Assembly (NCBI RefSeq): GCF_036226765.1
Contig: NZ_CP109017.1
Coordinates: 4,341,001-4,405,000 of the forward strand
Source of the DNA: Streptomyces sp. NBC_00670
GTDB lineage: Bacteria; Actinomycetota; Actinomycetes; Streptomycetales; Streptomycetaceae
Length of the DNA: 64,000 bases
Direction: 5' to 3'
Every line of letters starts with the position of its first letter. The first letter of the stretch is position 1. The translations under genes were made by a program, and so were the position numbers. The notes under the pieces were generated by a model. That model ran no database searches, was not told the origin of the DNA, and saw nothing but the letters and a program-made list of their open reading frames with translations. Shown one piece after another: positions 15,223-24,033 of the stretch.

Positions 15223-17355
15223 TCACACCTTGCGCGCCGGTGACCCGGGCGACTTCGACGGCCGCGGCGACGGGTCCGGCTGCCACAGCCAGGGGCGGCC
15301 CTCCGGGGTCAGGCCCGCGGCGACCGGGCCCCGGCGGCGCGAGGCGTGCAGCACGGAGCCGTCCAGCGCGTCCGCCTGGGACGTGACGTGCTTGCCGGTC
15401 CCGCGGTGCACGAGGCGGAGCCGGCCGTCCAGCGCCCGGCCCAGCAGATGCGACCCGGCCGCGACGACCGGCCCGTAGCCGGGGAAGGCCACGGCCCCGC
15501 CCGCGGGGGCGAGAAGCGTGGCGGAGGCGGGCGGACGGTAGTACAGCCGTCCGTCCGCCACGGCTATCGCGTCCGCGGGAGCCGCCGCGCCCGTCCCGAC
15601 GCCGGGGGCGGGGGAGGGGCCCCGCGGGGTCCAGTGGTGCACGGTGTCGCGGCCCGGCGCGTACACGTGCACCTCGCCGTCCGCCCCCACCACCGCGGTC
15701 AGCCCGTCCTGCACCTGCCCGCCGCCCAGGTCCCGCCACGGCGACCAGGCGCCGCCGGTCTCCCGGACGCGCGTGCTGATCCCCTGATCGGCGTTGCGCA
15801 CGAACAGGTGGACGCGGCCGTCGGGCGCCGTGACCGCGACCGGGACGCCGATCCGCCGGCCCCGGTCCGCGTCGGTGCCCTCGGGGTTGCCGAGCCCCGT
15901 CCAGGCCTTGAAGCGGCCGCCGGGCGCGCGTTGCTCCAGCGCCACGATCTCCCGCGTGTTCGCCCCGCCCAGCCCCCGCACGGCCGCGAACCGCAGCGCG
16001 AAGAGCAGCAGCCGGCCGTCGTCCAGCACCGCCGAGCCCAGCGCCGGCGCCAGCGGGCCGCCGCCCAGGTCGGCCGGCTCGCCGAACGTCCCGTCCGCGG
16101 ACTCGCGCCAGCGCACCACCCGCATCCCGAGCACCCCGTACGCCGTCAGCCGCCCGTCCGCCGCCTCGGTCAGCGCGAGCCGGGGGCCGGGGTGGCGGTA
16201 GTGCGTGGAGCGGACCCAGTGCTTGCGGTTGGTCAGCGGCCGGTCGCCGCCCACGTTGTAGTCGCCGCAGCCGGCCGCGTTGCCGCACTTCCACTCCGGG
16301 GAGCCGCCGTACGGCACCAGGTGCGCGGCCTTGGGACCCAGGACGGCGGGCGGGAGGTTGTCCGGCCAGTGGTGGTTGTAGTAGCCGCGGTAGGCGACCG
16401 TCGTGAAGGGCGGCGGCCCGTCCGGCGACTCCGCCCGCGCCCAGCGGGCCAGCGCGGCCCAGGTGAACGAGGCGACGGCGGTGTGGTCGGCGTGGTCGGA
16501 GTAGCCGGGCTGCTCGCTGTCGCGGATCCGGGTGAGCCGGTCGCTGAGCTGGATGTCCGGATCGGGGTCCAGGGTGTGCACGAGGGTGGGCCGGTAGTGC
16601 GCGAACAGTCCGACGAGGACGTCGAGCAGCTCCTCGTGGTCGTACGAGCGCACGGTCCGCAGCGGCGAGCCGTCGGCGACGACGGTGGCCAGCCGCAGCC
16701 CGGTCTGCTGCCACAGCGCGGGCACGCCCATGCGCCGGAACGGCGTGTGCATGGCCAGGTCGAGATGGACGAGCTCGACCCGGCGGCCCTGGTGTTCGAG
16801 GGTGTTCAGCTCGGCACGGTGCCCGCCGGGCAGGCTGAGCACGGATTCATTCCATCGAGTGAAGACGGGCAGCCCGAGCTGGGTCGCGTAGCTCTGCCGC
16901 AGGCCCTGGTGGCGGGCGGAGGAGTACGCGGACTTGTCGGCGGGCTGGGGCGGGCGCCCGGGGATCTTGTTGACGCCGTTGGCCTCGCCCGCGGTGACGT
17001 ACACGCAGACGAGCGGGGCGCCGGCGGCCACCGCGTACTGGGTGTCCGGGTTCATGAAGTACAGGTCGTCGTCGGGGTGCGCGAGGACCTGCATCACCAG
17101 CGCGCGCCTGCCCTGCACGGCGGGGCGCCCCGTGACGGGGGCAGGACCGGCGGTGGGCGCCTTCGCGGAGGCGCCGCCGGCCCGGGACAGGCCGTACCCG
17201 ACGACGGCCCCGCCCAGCCCGACACCACCCCCGACGAGCACGGCCCGCCGGGCGGTACCGGCTCTGCCGGTCCCGGCGCCGCCGGTGCGCGCACTGTCCT
17301 CCGTGTGCCGTTTCGCCCTGTCTGCCCACGCAGCCCGGGCATGCCTGAACCGCAT
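15223..17355 (-). CDS. Exported PIG-L family deacetylase with C-terminal beta-propeller-like region
   Basis: Predicted Zn-dependent N-acetylglucosamine-type deacetylase acting outside the membrane. 710 residues from the ATG at 17355 (GGAG close upstream; an upstream in-frame start would add 24 residues). A twin-arginine-like signal or anchor is at residues 36-56 (RRAVLVGGGVGLGGAVVG). The PIG-L zinc motif is AHPDDD (92-97) and a second metal motif is DHADH further on. From about residue 350 the protein has repeated blades (LTAYGVLGMRVVRWRESADG; GGAWSPWRDLGGG) typical of tectonin/PLL-like propellers, likely carbohydrate binding. Substrate unknown. Confidence 0.85.
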   Translation of the reverse strand: MRFRHARAAWADRAKRHTEDSARTGGAGTGRAGTARRAVLVGGGVGLGGAVVGYGLSRAGGASAKAPTAGPAPVTGRPAVQGRRALVMQVLAHPDDDLYFMNPDTQYAVAAGAPLVCVYVTAGEANGVNKIPGRPPQPADKSAYSSARHQGLRQSYATQLGLPVFTRWNESVLSLPGGHRAELNTLEHQGRRVELVHLDLAMHTPFRRMGVPALWQQTGLRLATVVADGSPLRTVRSYDHEELLDVLVGLFAHYRPTLVHTLDPDPDIQLSDRLTRIRDSEQPGYSDHADHTAVASFTWAALARWARAESPDGPPPFTTVAYRGYYNHHWPDNLPPAVLGPKAAHLVPYGGSPEWKCGNAAGCGDYNVGGDRPLTNRKHWVRSTHYRHPGPRLALTEAADGRLTAYGVLGMRVVRWRESADGTFGEPADLGGGPLAPALGSAVLDDGRLLLFALRFAAVRGLGGANTREIVALEQRAPGGRFKAWTGLGNPEGTDADRGRRIGVPVAVTAPDGRVHLFVRNADQGISTRVRETGGAWSPWRDLGGGQVQDGLTAVVGADGEVHVYAPGRDTVHHWTPRGPSPAPGVGTGAAAPADAIAVADGRLYYRPPASATLLAPAGGAVAFPGYGPVVAAGSHLLGRALDGRLRLVHRGTGKHVTSQADALDGSVLHASRRRGPVAAGLTPEGRPWLWQPDPSPRPSKSPGSPARKV

Positions 17356-17621
17356 GCTCCACACTCCGATCGCCGCCTTGCAGCGGTCGGGTGCGCTGCG
17401 GTGCCCAGTGGTTCTTGGGCCGTACATGCACCGCCGCGCTCCTCGGCGCCGGTCCGTACGGCTTCCGACTGAGGAGAGGGCGGTGAGGGGGACGGGGTTC
17501 CCCCCGAGGACGGGTTCCGTTCACCTGGGGGCGTGATGTCGATCACCGGGAGGTGGTGGCCGAGGGGTGGTGGCAGGGGGTCGGTGGACTTCGGCCGACG
17601 GACGCCGACCGGGAACGCGAC

Positions 17622-17661
17622 GGCCGCCGTACGCAGGGCGTTCGCCCCGCGTACGGCGGCC
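17622..17661. terminator. Terminator after the MFS gene; otherwise empty 17356-17684 gap
   Basis: Long hairpin: GGCCGCCGTACGC (17622-17634) pairs with 17649-17661, and an inner GGGCG-TT-CGCCC stem continues it with one A/C mismatch. It lies 24 bp beyond the stop of the minus-strand efflux gene. The remainder of the gap up to the PIG-L start shows no gene I would support. Confidence 0.75.
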
Positions 17662-17684
17662 GTTCGGTGCCGCCGGGCGTGCGC

Positions 17685-19205
17685 TCAGTGCGCGCCCGCG
17701 CCCGCCGGGGCGCCATGCCCCTGCGGCCGGGCGACGACGAGGACGCCGGAGGCGACGGCGGCGATCAGCATGGCGGCCACGCCCCACCAGATGGCGTGGG
17801 TGTAGCCGTGCACGATGCCCTCGCGCGCCACCTGCTGCATCGCGGCGCCACTGGTGCGGTGCTCGCTGATGTACGTGGCGGTCGCCGACGTGGCGATCGT
17901 GTTCAGCAGCGCCGTGCCGAGTGAACCGCCCACCTGCTGCGAGGTGTTGACCATCGCGGAGGTCACGCCCGCGTCCTGCGGCCGGACGCCGTGGGTCGCG
18001 GTGGAGAAGACCGGCATGAAGGTCAGACCCATGCCGAGCCCGAGCAGGAGTTCGGCCGGGAGGATGTGCGTGGCGTACGCGGAGTCGACGCCGAGCTGGG
18101 TCAGCACCAGCAGGCCCGAGGCGGCGAGCAGCATGCCCGGCACCATCAGCGCCCGCGCCGGCACGCGCGGCAGCAGCCGGGCGGAGATCTGCGTGGAACC
18201 GATGATGATCGACGCGGACATCGGCAGGAACGCCAGACCACTCCTGACCGGGGAGTATCCGAGGATGCCCTGGAGGTAGTAGGTCATGAACAGGAACAGA
18301 CCGAACATGCCGATCGTGGCGAGGGCCATCGTCAGGAAGGAGCCCGCGCGGTTGCGGTCGCTCAGGATCCGCAGGGGCAGCAGCGGGGACTTCGCCTTCG
18401 TCTGCCAGAAGACGAACGCCACGAGCAGCGCCAGACCGCCGAAGAGCAGGGTCAGCACCAGGCTGTCGCCCCAGCCGCGCGGCTCGGCCTCGGAGAAGCC
18501 GTAGACGACGGCGACCAGGCCGCCGCAGCCGAGGATGACGCCGGGCACGTCCAGCCTGGCCTCGCTGTGGCCGGGGCGGTCGTGCAGCAGCATGAGCGCG
18601 CCGATCACCGCGACGGCCGCGATCGGGATGTTGACGTACAGGCACCAGCGCCAGTTCGCGTAGGAGGTCAGCACGCCGCCAAGGAGCAGGCCGAGCGCGG
18701 CGCCCGCGCCGGCGATGGCGCCGTAGATGCCGAACGCCTTGCCGCGTTCGCGCGGGTCGGTGAACGTCGTGGTCATCAGGGAGAGCGCGGAGGGCGCGAG
18801 GACGGCGCCGAAGACGCCCTGCAGCGCGCGGGCGGCGAAGAGCATGCCGGAGCTGCCGGCCGCGCCGCCGATCGCGGAGGCGACGGCGAAGCCGACCAGG
18901 CCGATGATGAAGGTGCGCTTGCGGCCGACGAGGTCGGCGATGCGGCCGCCGAGCAGCAGCAGGCCGCCGAAGGCGAGGGTGTAGGCGGTGATGACCCACT
19001 GACGGTTGCCGTCGGTCATGTCCAGCGCCTTCTGCGCGGACGGCAGGGCGATGTTCACGATGGTCGCGTCGAGGACGACCATCAGCTGGGCCAGCGCGAT
19101 GACGACCAGACCCCACCAGCGGCGGGGGTCCGGTTCCTCGACGGCACGGCCGGAGGTGGGTGCCGGCGCCGTGCGTATGGCGTCGACGGATGAGGAGTCG
19201 CTCAT
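17685..19205 (-). CDS. MFS multidrug efflux transporter, DHA2 (EmrB/QacA) family
   Basis: Proton-driven drug exporter in the cytoplasmic membrane; 506 residues and about 14 predicted transmembrane helices. DHA2 signatures: motif D1 LDATIVNIALPSAQ (about 45-58), motif A GGRIADLVGRKR, and motif C-like GAGAALGLLLGGVL. The Cys-free tail is Gly/Ala-rich. It is divergent from a MarR regulator 124 bp away, the usual arrangement for a substrate-inducible pump; the shared region contains iterated repeats at 19290-19314. The substrate cannot be told from sequence. Confidence 0.92.
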   Translation of the reverse strand: MSDSSSVDAIRTAPAPTSGRAVEEPDPRRWWGLVVIALAQLMVVLDATIVNIALPSAQKALDMTDGNRQWVITAYTLAFGGLLLLGGRIADLVGRKRTFIIGLVGFAVASAIGGAAGSSGMLFAARALQGVFGAVLAPSALSLMTTTFTDPRERGKAFGIYGAIAGAGAALGLLLGGVLTSYANWRWCLYVNIPIAAVAVIGALMLLHDRPGHSEARLDVPGVILGCGGLVAVVYGFSEAEPRGWGDSLVLTLLFGGLALLVAFVFWQTKAKSPLLPLRILSDRNRAGSFLTMALATIGMFGLFLFMTYYLQGILGYSPVRSGLAFLPMSASIIIGSTQISARLLPRVPARALMVPGMLLAASGLLVLTQLGVDSAYATHILPAELLLGLGMGLTFMPVFSTATHGVRPQDAGVTSAMVNTSQQVGGSLGTALLNTIATSATATYISEHRTSGAAMQQVAREGIVHGYTHAIWWGVAAMLIAAVASGVLVVARPQGHGAPAGAGAH

Positions 19206-19289
19206 GTCGCGGGGTGTCGCTTCCTTGGGTTTCGCGAGGGTGGGTGAGGGCCGGTGACTCGGGTCGCCGACCTGACCGTCACTGGTGCG

Positions 19290-19314
19290 GATCGTCAGTA
19301 CCGCTGATCGTCAG
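19290..19314. promoter_or_regulatory. Candidate MarR operator between MFS and marR-like genes
   Basis: GATCGTCAG occurs twice (19290-19298 and 19306-19314, 16 bp apart), and TCAG-TACCG-CTGA (19295-19307) is an inverted repeat within it. A related TGACCGTCA lies at 19273-19281. This is the only repeated sequence in the divergent region, so it is the likely regulator site. Confidence 0.5.
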
Positions 19315-19329
19315 ACCCCAGGATACGCT

Positions 19330-19848
19330 ATGGGCATGACGGGCGCGTATCTCCCCGGTGACCCCTCCGGTGTCCTGGCCACGAGGCTGGGCTACCTGTT
19401 CAAGCACGCCTATTTCCGGCTCAGCGAGCGGATGACGGCGGCGCTGGCGCCGTACGGGATGAATCCGCGCGAGCTGGGGGTGCTCTCGACGATCGAGGGG
19501 GGCGGTCAGGAGTGGTCGCAGTCGGAGCTCGCGGGGCGGCTCGGGGTGGACCGCACGACGATGGTCGCGCTCATCGACGGGCTGGAGGGGAAGGGTTTCG
19601 TCGAACGGCGCCGCAGTGAGCGTGACCGGCGGCGGAACGTCGTCATGCTGACGACGGAGGGGAAGCGGTGCCGGCGCGAGGCGGACGAGGCGCGGGAGCG
19701 GGTCGAACGCGACTTCCTCGCTCCGCTGGACGAGGCGACGGCGGCGACCCTGACCGCCGCCCTGCGCACGCTGTACGCCGCCCACGGCGCGGTGACCCGC
19801 CCCCCGCACTGCCCTCCGCCCTCCGGCTCCGCCGAGGGGGCCCCGTGA
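19330..19848 (+). CDS. MarR-family transcriptional regulator
   Basis: Winged-helix dimeric repressor of 172 residues. Recognition region WSQSELAGRLGVDRTTMVAL, wing RRSERDRRRNVVMLTTEG. The start is put at the ATG at 19330, with AGGA 6 nt upstream; the earlier GTG at 19285 would place the operator-like repeats inside the gene, and ATG 19336 is an alternative. Divergent from the DHA2 pump, which it probably represses together with itself; a drug-like ligand is inferred from family behaviour. Confidence 0.9.
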   Translation: MGMTGAYLPGDPSGVLATRLGYLFKHAYFRLSERMTAALAPYGMNPRELGVLSTIEGGGQEWSQSELAGRLGVDRTTMVALIDGLEGKGFVERRRSERDRRRNVVMLTTEGKRCRREADEARERVERDFLAPLDEATAATLTAALRTLYAAHGAVTRPPHCPPPSGSAEGAP

Positions 19849-20408
19849 GAGGAATCGCACCGCACCTCGCGGCCACCGTCACGGAAGCTTCGCGACCCGG
19901 CGCCAGCCGGGTGCCGCTGCGCCCACCCGTGCCGCCCCAGCGGCACGACTGCCCGCAGCTACGCGCACGCCGCGAACCCCCGTTGGTTTGATCCCGATCA
20001 CCTTCGGGGTATTCTCCTCCGCCCAATTGGCGCGCGAAGCGCCCCGTATGGCAGACTAGCGGGGTTGCTCGGTCGAGTGCCGATGCTGCGCGCCTCCCGC
20101 CGGGAGGACCGGAAGCGAGTCCCACAGTACTCGTCGTCCCAACTGCCCTCGGGCGGCTCTGGGGCGGACGTACGGGAATCTTCCGGGAAGCGTCAGCGGG
20201 GTACCGGCCAGGCACCCGGTGGGCCTTTCGCCCCCGGCCCGCGGAACCGTGAGGGCCCGCACTTCCCACCGCAGGGATGTTCGAACAAGGGACATCTGTG
20301 TCAGCGGAAGCGCGACACGCCCGACCGCGTGGGTCGGAGGGGCAGGGAGACGGCAACACACCCCGCCGGGTTCCGGAGCGTTACGAGAGACAGGACTACT
20401 GAGTAGCC
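19849..20408 (+). promoter_or_regulatory. Leader and promoter region of the ribosomal protein supercluster
   Basis: 560 bp without a supported gene. A good promoter is TTGATC (19988-19993), 16 bp, TATTCT (20010-20015). A weaker second candidate is TTGGCG (20027-20032), 19 bp, CAGACT (20052-20057). The transcript would have a leader of about 380 nt, long enough for control, but I recognise no known ribosomal-protein binding site. CTACTGAGTAG (20395-20405) just before rpsJ is self-complementary and sits where the Shine-Dalgarno should be; no standard one is visible. The open frame at 20065-20406 reads as low-quality sequence and was not called. Confidence 0.6.
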
Positions 20409-20717
20409 ATGGCGGGACAGAAGATCCGCATCCGGCTCAAGGCCTACGACCACGAGGTCATCGACTCCTCGGCGAAGAAGATCGTCGAGACGGTGACCCG
20501 CACTGGTGCGTCGGTCGCGGGCCCGGTGCCGCTGCCCACTGAGAAGAACGTGTACTGCGTCATCAAGTCGCCGCACAAGTACAAGGACTCGCGCGAGCAC
20601 TTCGAGATGCGCACGCACAAGCGCCTGATCGACATCCTCGACCCGACCCCCAAGACCGTTGACTCTCTGATGCGACTCGACCTCCCGGCCGGTGTCGACA
20701 TCGAGATCAAGCTCTGA
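20409..20717 (+). CDS. rpsJ: 30S ribosomal protein uS10
   Basis: First gene of the S10 operon; 102 residues, family length. MAGQKIRIRLKAYDHEVIDS at the N-terminus and the conserved KSPHKYKDSREHFEMRTHKR loop are diagnostic. S10 sits in the 30S head and, as NusE, also takes part in antitermination. rplC follows after 16 bp. Confidence 0.98.
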   Translation: MAGQKIRIRLKAYDHEVIDSSAKKIVETVTRTGASVAGPVPLPTEKNVYCVIKSPHKYKDSREHFEMRTHKRLIDILDPTPKTVDSLMRLDLPAGVDIEIKL

Positions 20718-20733
20718 GGCCGGTGATCTGAAG

Positions 20734-21378
20734 ATGACCAAGCAGATCAAGGGCATCCTGGGCGAGAAGCTCGGCATGACGCAGGTGTGGGACGAGAACA
20801 ACCGTGTCGTCCCGGTCACCGTCGTCAAGGCCGGCCCCAACGTCGTCACCCAGGTCCGCACGAACGACGCCGACGGCTACGAGTCCGTCCAGATCGCGTT
20901 CGGCGACATCGACCCCCGCAAGGTGAACAAGCCCCTCAAGGGCCACTTCGCCAAGGCCGACGTCACCCCCCGCCGCCACCTCGTCGAGATCCGCACGGCC
21001 GACGCCGCCGAGTACACCCTCGGTCAGGAAGTCACCGCCGAGGTCTTCGAGGCCGGCGTGAAGGTCGACGTCACCGGCAAGAGCAAGGGCAAGGGCTTCG
21101 CCGGTGTCATGAAGCGTCACAACTTCAAGGGCCTCGGCGCCGGACACGGCACCCAGCGCAAGCACCGCTCGCCCGGTTCCATCGGCGGCTGCGCCACCCC
21201 GGGCCGTGTGTTCAAGGGCCTCCGCATGGCGGGCCGCATGGGCAACGAGCGGGTCACCACCCAGAACCTGACCGTCCACGCCGTTGACGCGGAGAAGGGT
21301 CTGCTGCTCATCAAGGGCGCGGTTCCCGGTCCGAACGGCGGCCTCGTCCTGGTCCGCACCGCGGCCAAGGGGGCCTGA
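20734..21378 (+). CDS. rplC: 50S ribosomal protein uL3
   Basis: 214 residues starting MTKQIKGILGEKLGMTQVWD; the start at 20734 is chosen because the further upstream in-frame Met lies inside rpsJ. FKGLGAGHGTQRKHRSPGSI is the conserved loop that reaches the peptidyl-transferase centre. Early 50S assembly protein, second gene of the S10 operon. Confidence 0.97.
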   Translation: MTKQIKGILGEKLGMTQVWDENNRVVPVTVVKAGPNVVTQVRTNDADGYESVQIAFGDIDPRKVNKPLKGHFAKADVTPRRHLVEIRTADAAEYTLGQEVTAEVFEAGVKVDVTGKSKGKGFAGVMKRHNFKGLGAGHGTQRKHRSPGSIGGCATPGRVFKGLRMAGRMGNERVTTQNLTVHAVDAEKGLLLIKGAVPGPNGGLVLVRTAAKGA

Positions 21379-21385
21379 GGTAACG

Positions 21386-22042
21386 ATGAGCACTGTTGAC
21401 ATCCTTTCGCCGGCGGGCGAGAAGGCCGGGACCGTCGAGCTGCCCGAGGGCATCTTCGGCGTGGAGAAGGTCAGCATCCCGCTGATCCACCAGGTCGTCG
21501 TCGCACAGCTGGCCGCCGCCCGCCAGGGCACGCACAAGACCAAGACCCGCGGCGAAGTCCGTGGTGGCGGCAAGAAGCCGTACCGCCAGAAGGGCACCGG
21601 CCGCGCCCGTCAGGGCTCGACCCGCGCGCCGCAGTTCGCCGGTGGTGGCGTCGTGCACGGTCCCGTGCCGCGCGACTACTCGCAGCGGACCCCGAAGAAG
21701 ATGAAGGCCGCGGCCCTGCGCCACGCCCTCACCGACCGGGCCCGCCACAACCGCATCCACGTCGTCACCGGCGTGGTCGAGGGCGAGACCGCCTCCACGA
21801 AGGCCGCCCGGACGCTGTTCGGCAAGATCTCGGAGCGCAAGAACCTGCTCCTGGTCGTCGACCGCGCCGACGAGGCCGCGTGGCTGTCCGCCCGCAACCT
21901 GCCCCAGGTCCACATCCTGGAGCCGGGCCAGCTGAACACGTACGACGTTCTCGTCTCGGACGACGTGGTCTTCACCCAGGCCGCCTTCGAGTCCTTCGTG
22001 TCCGGCCCGAAGGCCAACGACACCGAAGGGAGCGAGGCCTGA
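21386..22042 (+). CDS. rplD: 50S ribosomal protein uL4
   Basis: 218 residues from the ATG at 21386, 7 bp after rplC with GAGG before it. The exit-tunnel loop VRGGGKKPYRQKGTGRARQG is intact. In E. coli L4 autoregulates its operon; no equivalent leader structure was recognised here. Its stop overlaps the rplW start by one base. Confidence 0.97.
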   Translation: MSTVDILSPAGEKAGTVELPEGIFGVEKVSIPLIHQVVVAQLAAARQGTHKTKTRGEVRGGGKKPYRQKGTGRARQGSTRAPQFAGGGVVHGPVPRDYSQRTPKKMKAAALRHALTDRARHNRIHVVTGVVEGETASTKAARTLFGKISERKNLLLVVDRADEAAWLSARNLPQVHILEPGQLNTYDVLVSDDVVFTQAAFESFVSGPKANDTEGSEA

Positions 22043-22461
22043 TGGCTACGCGTCACCCGAGCATCGCCTCCAAGGCTGCCAAGGCTGCCAAGGCCGCGCG
22101 CGTCGCCAAGGCGCGCCGCCACGCCGCGGAGGGCCGGAACACGGTCGAGACCCCGGCCAGCAAGTCCTTCACGGACCCCCGTGACGTGCTGCTGAAGCCG
22201 GTCGTCTCCGAGAAGAGCTACGCCCTGCTCGACGACAACAAGTACACGTTCATCGTCGCGCCGGGCAGCAACAAGACCCAGATCAAGCAGGCCGTCGAGG
22301 CGGTCTTCGAGGTCAAGGTCACCGGGGTCAACACGATCAACCGGCAGGGCAAGCGCAAGCGCACCCGCACCGGTTTCGGTCAGCGTGCCGCCACCAAGCG
22401 CGCGATCGTGACCCTTGCCGAGGGCGACCGTATCGACATCTTCGGCGGACCGACCTCCTGA
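22042..22461 (+). CDS. rplW: 50S ribosomal protein uL23 with basic N-terminal extension
   Basis: 139 residues starting with ATG at 22042 inside the rplD stop (TGATG). The L23 core starts at about residue 46 (DPRDVLLKPVVSEKSYALLD); before it is a 45-residue Lys/Ala-rich extension (SKAAKAAKAARVAKARR) absent from E. coli L23. L23 frames the tunnel exit and docks trigger factor and SRP. The extension is, from memory, shared by Streptomyces orthologs. Confidence 0.97.
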   Translation: MATRHPSIASKAAKAAKAARVAKARRHAAEGRNTVETPASKSFTDPRDVLLKPVVSEKSYALLDDNKYTFIVAPGSNKTQIKQAVEAVFEVKVTGVNTINRQGKRKRTRTGFGQRAATKRAIVTLAEGDRIDIFGGPTS

Positions 22462-22512
22462 CGGAGGTCCGGAACGTCCAGATAATCGGAACTTTCCGAG
22501 GACTGAGAGACA

Positions 22513-23349
22513 ATGGGTATCCGCAAGTACAAGCCGACGACTCCTGGCCGTCGTGGCGCCAGCGTCGCCGACTTCGTCGAGGTCACGCGGTCCACGCCGG
22601 AGAAGTCGCTGGTCCGTCCCCTGCACAGCAAGGGCGGCCGTAACAATTCCGGTCGTGTGACCGTTCGCCACCAGGGTGGCGGACACAAGCGCGCCTACCG
22701 CGTGATCGACTTCCGTCGTCACGACAAGGACGGCGTGCCGGCGAAGGTCGCGCACATCGAGTACGACCCCAACCGCACCGCGCGCATCGCGCTGCTGCAC
22801 TACGCCGACGGCGAGAAGCGCTACATCCTCGCCCCGCGTGGTCTGTCGCAGGGTGACCGCGTCGAGAACGGCCCCGGCGCCGACATCAAGCCGGGCAACA
22901 ACCTCGCGCTGCGCAACATCCCGGTCGGTACCACGCTGCACGCCATCGAGCTGCGGCCGGGCGGCGGCGCCAAGTTCGCCCGCTCCGCCGGTGCCTCGGT
23001 GCAGCTGCTCGCGAAGGAGGGCTCGATGGCCCACCTCCGCATGCCGTCCGGCGAGATCCGCCTGGTCGACCAGCGCTGCCGCGCCACGGTCGGCGAGGTC
23101 GGCAACGCCGAGCAGTCGAACATCAACTGGGGCAAGGCCGGCCGCAAGCGCTGGCTGGGCGTCCGCCCGACCGTCCGTGGTGTGGTCATGAACCCCGTCG
23201 ACCACCCGCACGGTGGTGGTGAGGGCCGTACCTCCGGTGGTCGCCACCCGGTGTCCCCGTGGGGCAAGAAGGAAGGCCGTACTCGTTCGCCCAAGAAGGC
23301 GTCGAACAAGTACATCGTCCGCCGCCGCAAGACGAACAAGAAGCGCTAG
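22513..23349 (+). CDS. rplB: 50S ribosomal protein uL2
   Basis: 278 residues, standard length. MGIRKYKPTTPGRRGASVAD, GGGHKRAYRVIDFRR, and the peptidyl-transferase loop VMNPVDHPHGGGEGR with the conserved His are present. L2 is needed for subunit joining. 51 bp after rplW, with GAGAGACA before the ATG. Confidence 0.98.
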   Translation: MGIRKYKPTTPGRRGASVADFVEVTRSTPEKSLVRPLHSKGGRNNSGRVTVRHQGGGHKRAYRVIDFRRHDKDGVPAKVAHIEYDPNRTARIALLHYADGEKRYILAPRGLSQGDRVENGPGADIKPGNNLALRNIPVGTTLHAIELRPGGGAKFARSAGASVQLLAKEGSMAHLRMPSGEIRLVDQRCRATVGEVGNAEQSNINWGKAGRKRWLGVRPTVRGVVMNPVDHPHGGGEGRTSGGRHPVSPWGKKEGRTRSPKKASNKYIVRRRKTNKKR

Positions 23350-23361
23350 GAGCGGGTTCAG

Positions 23362-23643
23362 ATGCCGCGCAGTCTCAAGAAGGGGCCCTTCGTCGACGAC
23401 CACCTCATGAAGAAGGTGGACGTGCAGAACGAAGCGGGTTCCAAGAACGTCATCAAGACCTGGTCCCGTCGCTCGATGATCGTCCCGGCCATGCTCGGCC
23501 ACACGATCGCGGTGCACAACGGCAAGACCCACATCCCGGTGTTTGTCACCGAGTCCATGGTCGGCCACAAGCTCGGCGAGTTCTCGCCGACGCGCACCTT
23601 CCGGGGTCACGTCAAGGACGACCGGAAGTCGAAGCGCCGCTAG
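23362..23643 (+). CDS. rpsS: 30S ribosomal protein uS19
   Basis: 93 residues; PRSLKKGPFVDDHLMKKV and VGHKLGEFSPTRTFRGH are S19 signatures. It binds 16S rRNA in the 30S head with S13. AGGAG lies 9 nt before the ATG, 12 bp after rplB. Confidence 0.98.
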   Translation: MPRSLKKGPFVDDHLMKKVDVQNEAGSKNVIKTWSRRSMIVPAMLGHTIAVHNGKTHIPVFVTESMVGHKLGEFSPTRTFRGHVKDDRKSKRR

Positions 23644-23685
23644 TCAGCGGGGTGACAGACCATGACAAACACTGAAGGGACAACC

Positions 23686-24033
23686 ATGGAAGCCAGGGCC
23701 CAGGCGCGGTACATCCGCGTCACGCCCATGAAGGCCCGCCGCGTGGTGGACCTCATCCGTGGCATGGACGCCACGGAGGCTCAGGCGGTCCTGCGTTTCG
23801 CCCCGCAGGCCGCGAGCGTGCCGGTCGGCAAGGTGCTGGACAGCGCCATCGCCAACGCCGCGCACAACTACGACCACACCGACGCCGACAGCCTCTTCAT
23901 CTCCGAGGCCTACGTCGACGAGGGCCCGACCCTGAAGCGGTTCCGTCCGCGCGCCCAGGGCCGCGCCTACCGGATCCGCAAGCGGACCAGCCACATCACC
24001 GTGGTCGTCAGCAGCAAGGAAGGAACCCGGTAA
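23686..24033 (+). CDS. rplV: 50S ribosomal protein uL22
   Basis: 115 residues from the ATG at 23686 (GAAGGGA 5 nt upstream). An in-frame ATG at 23662 would add MTNTEGTT; the shorter form better matches family length. VTPMKARRVVDLIRG and the tunnel-loop segment RFRPRAQGRAYRIRKR are present. L22 lines the exit tunnel. Its stop overlaps the rpsC start by one base (TAATG). Confidence 0.95.
   Translation: MEARAQARYIRVTPMKARRVVDLIRGMDATEAQAVLRFAPQAASVPVGKVLDSAIANAAHNYDHTDADSLFISEAYVDEGPTLKRFRPRAQGRAYRIRKRTSHITVVVSSKEGTR

Noticed and set aside
20065..20406. 113-codon open frame in the rpsJ leader
   Set aside because: Low-quality protein-like sequence, no ribosome site, and it lies between the predicted promoter and rpsJ; better explained as untranslated leader.
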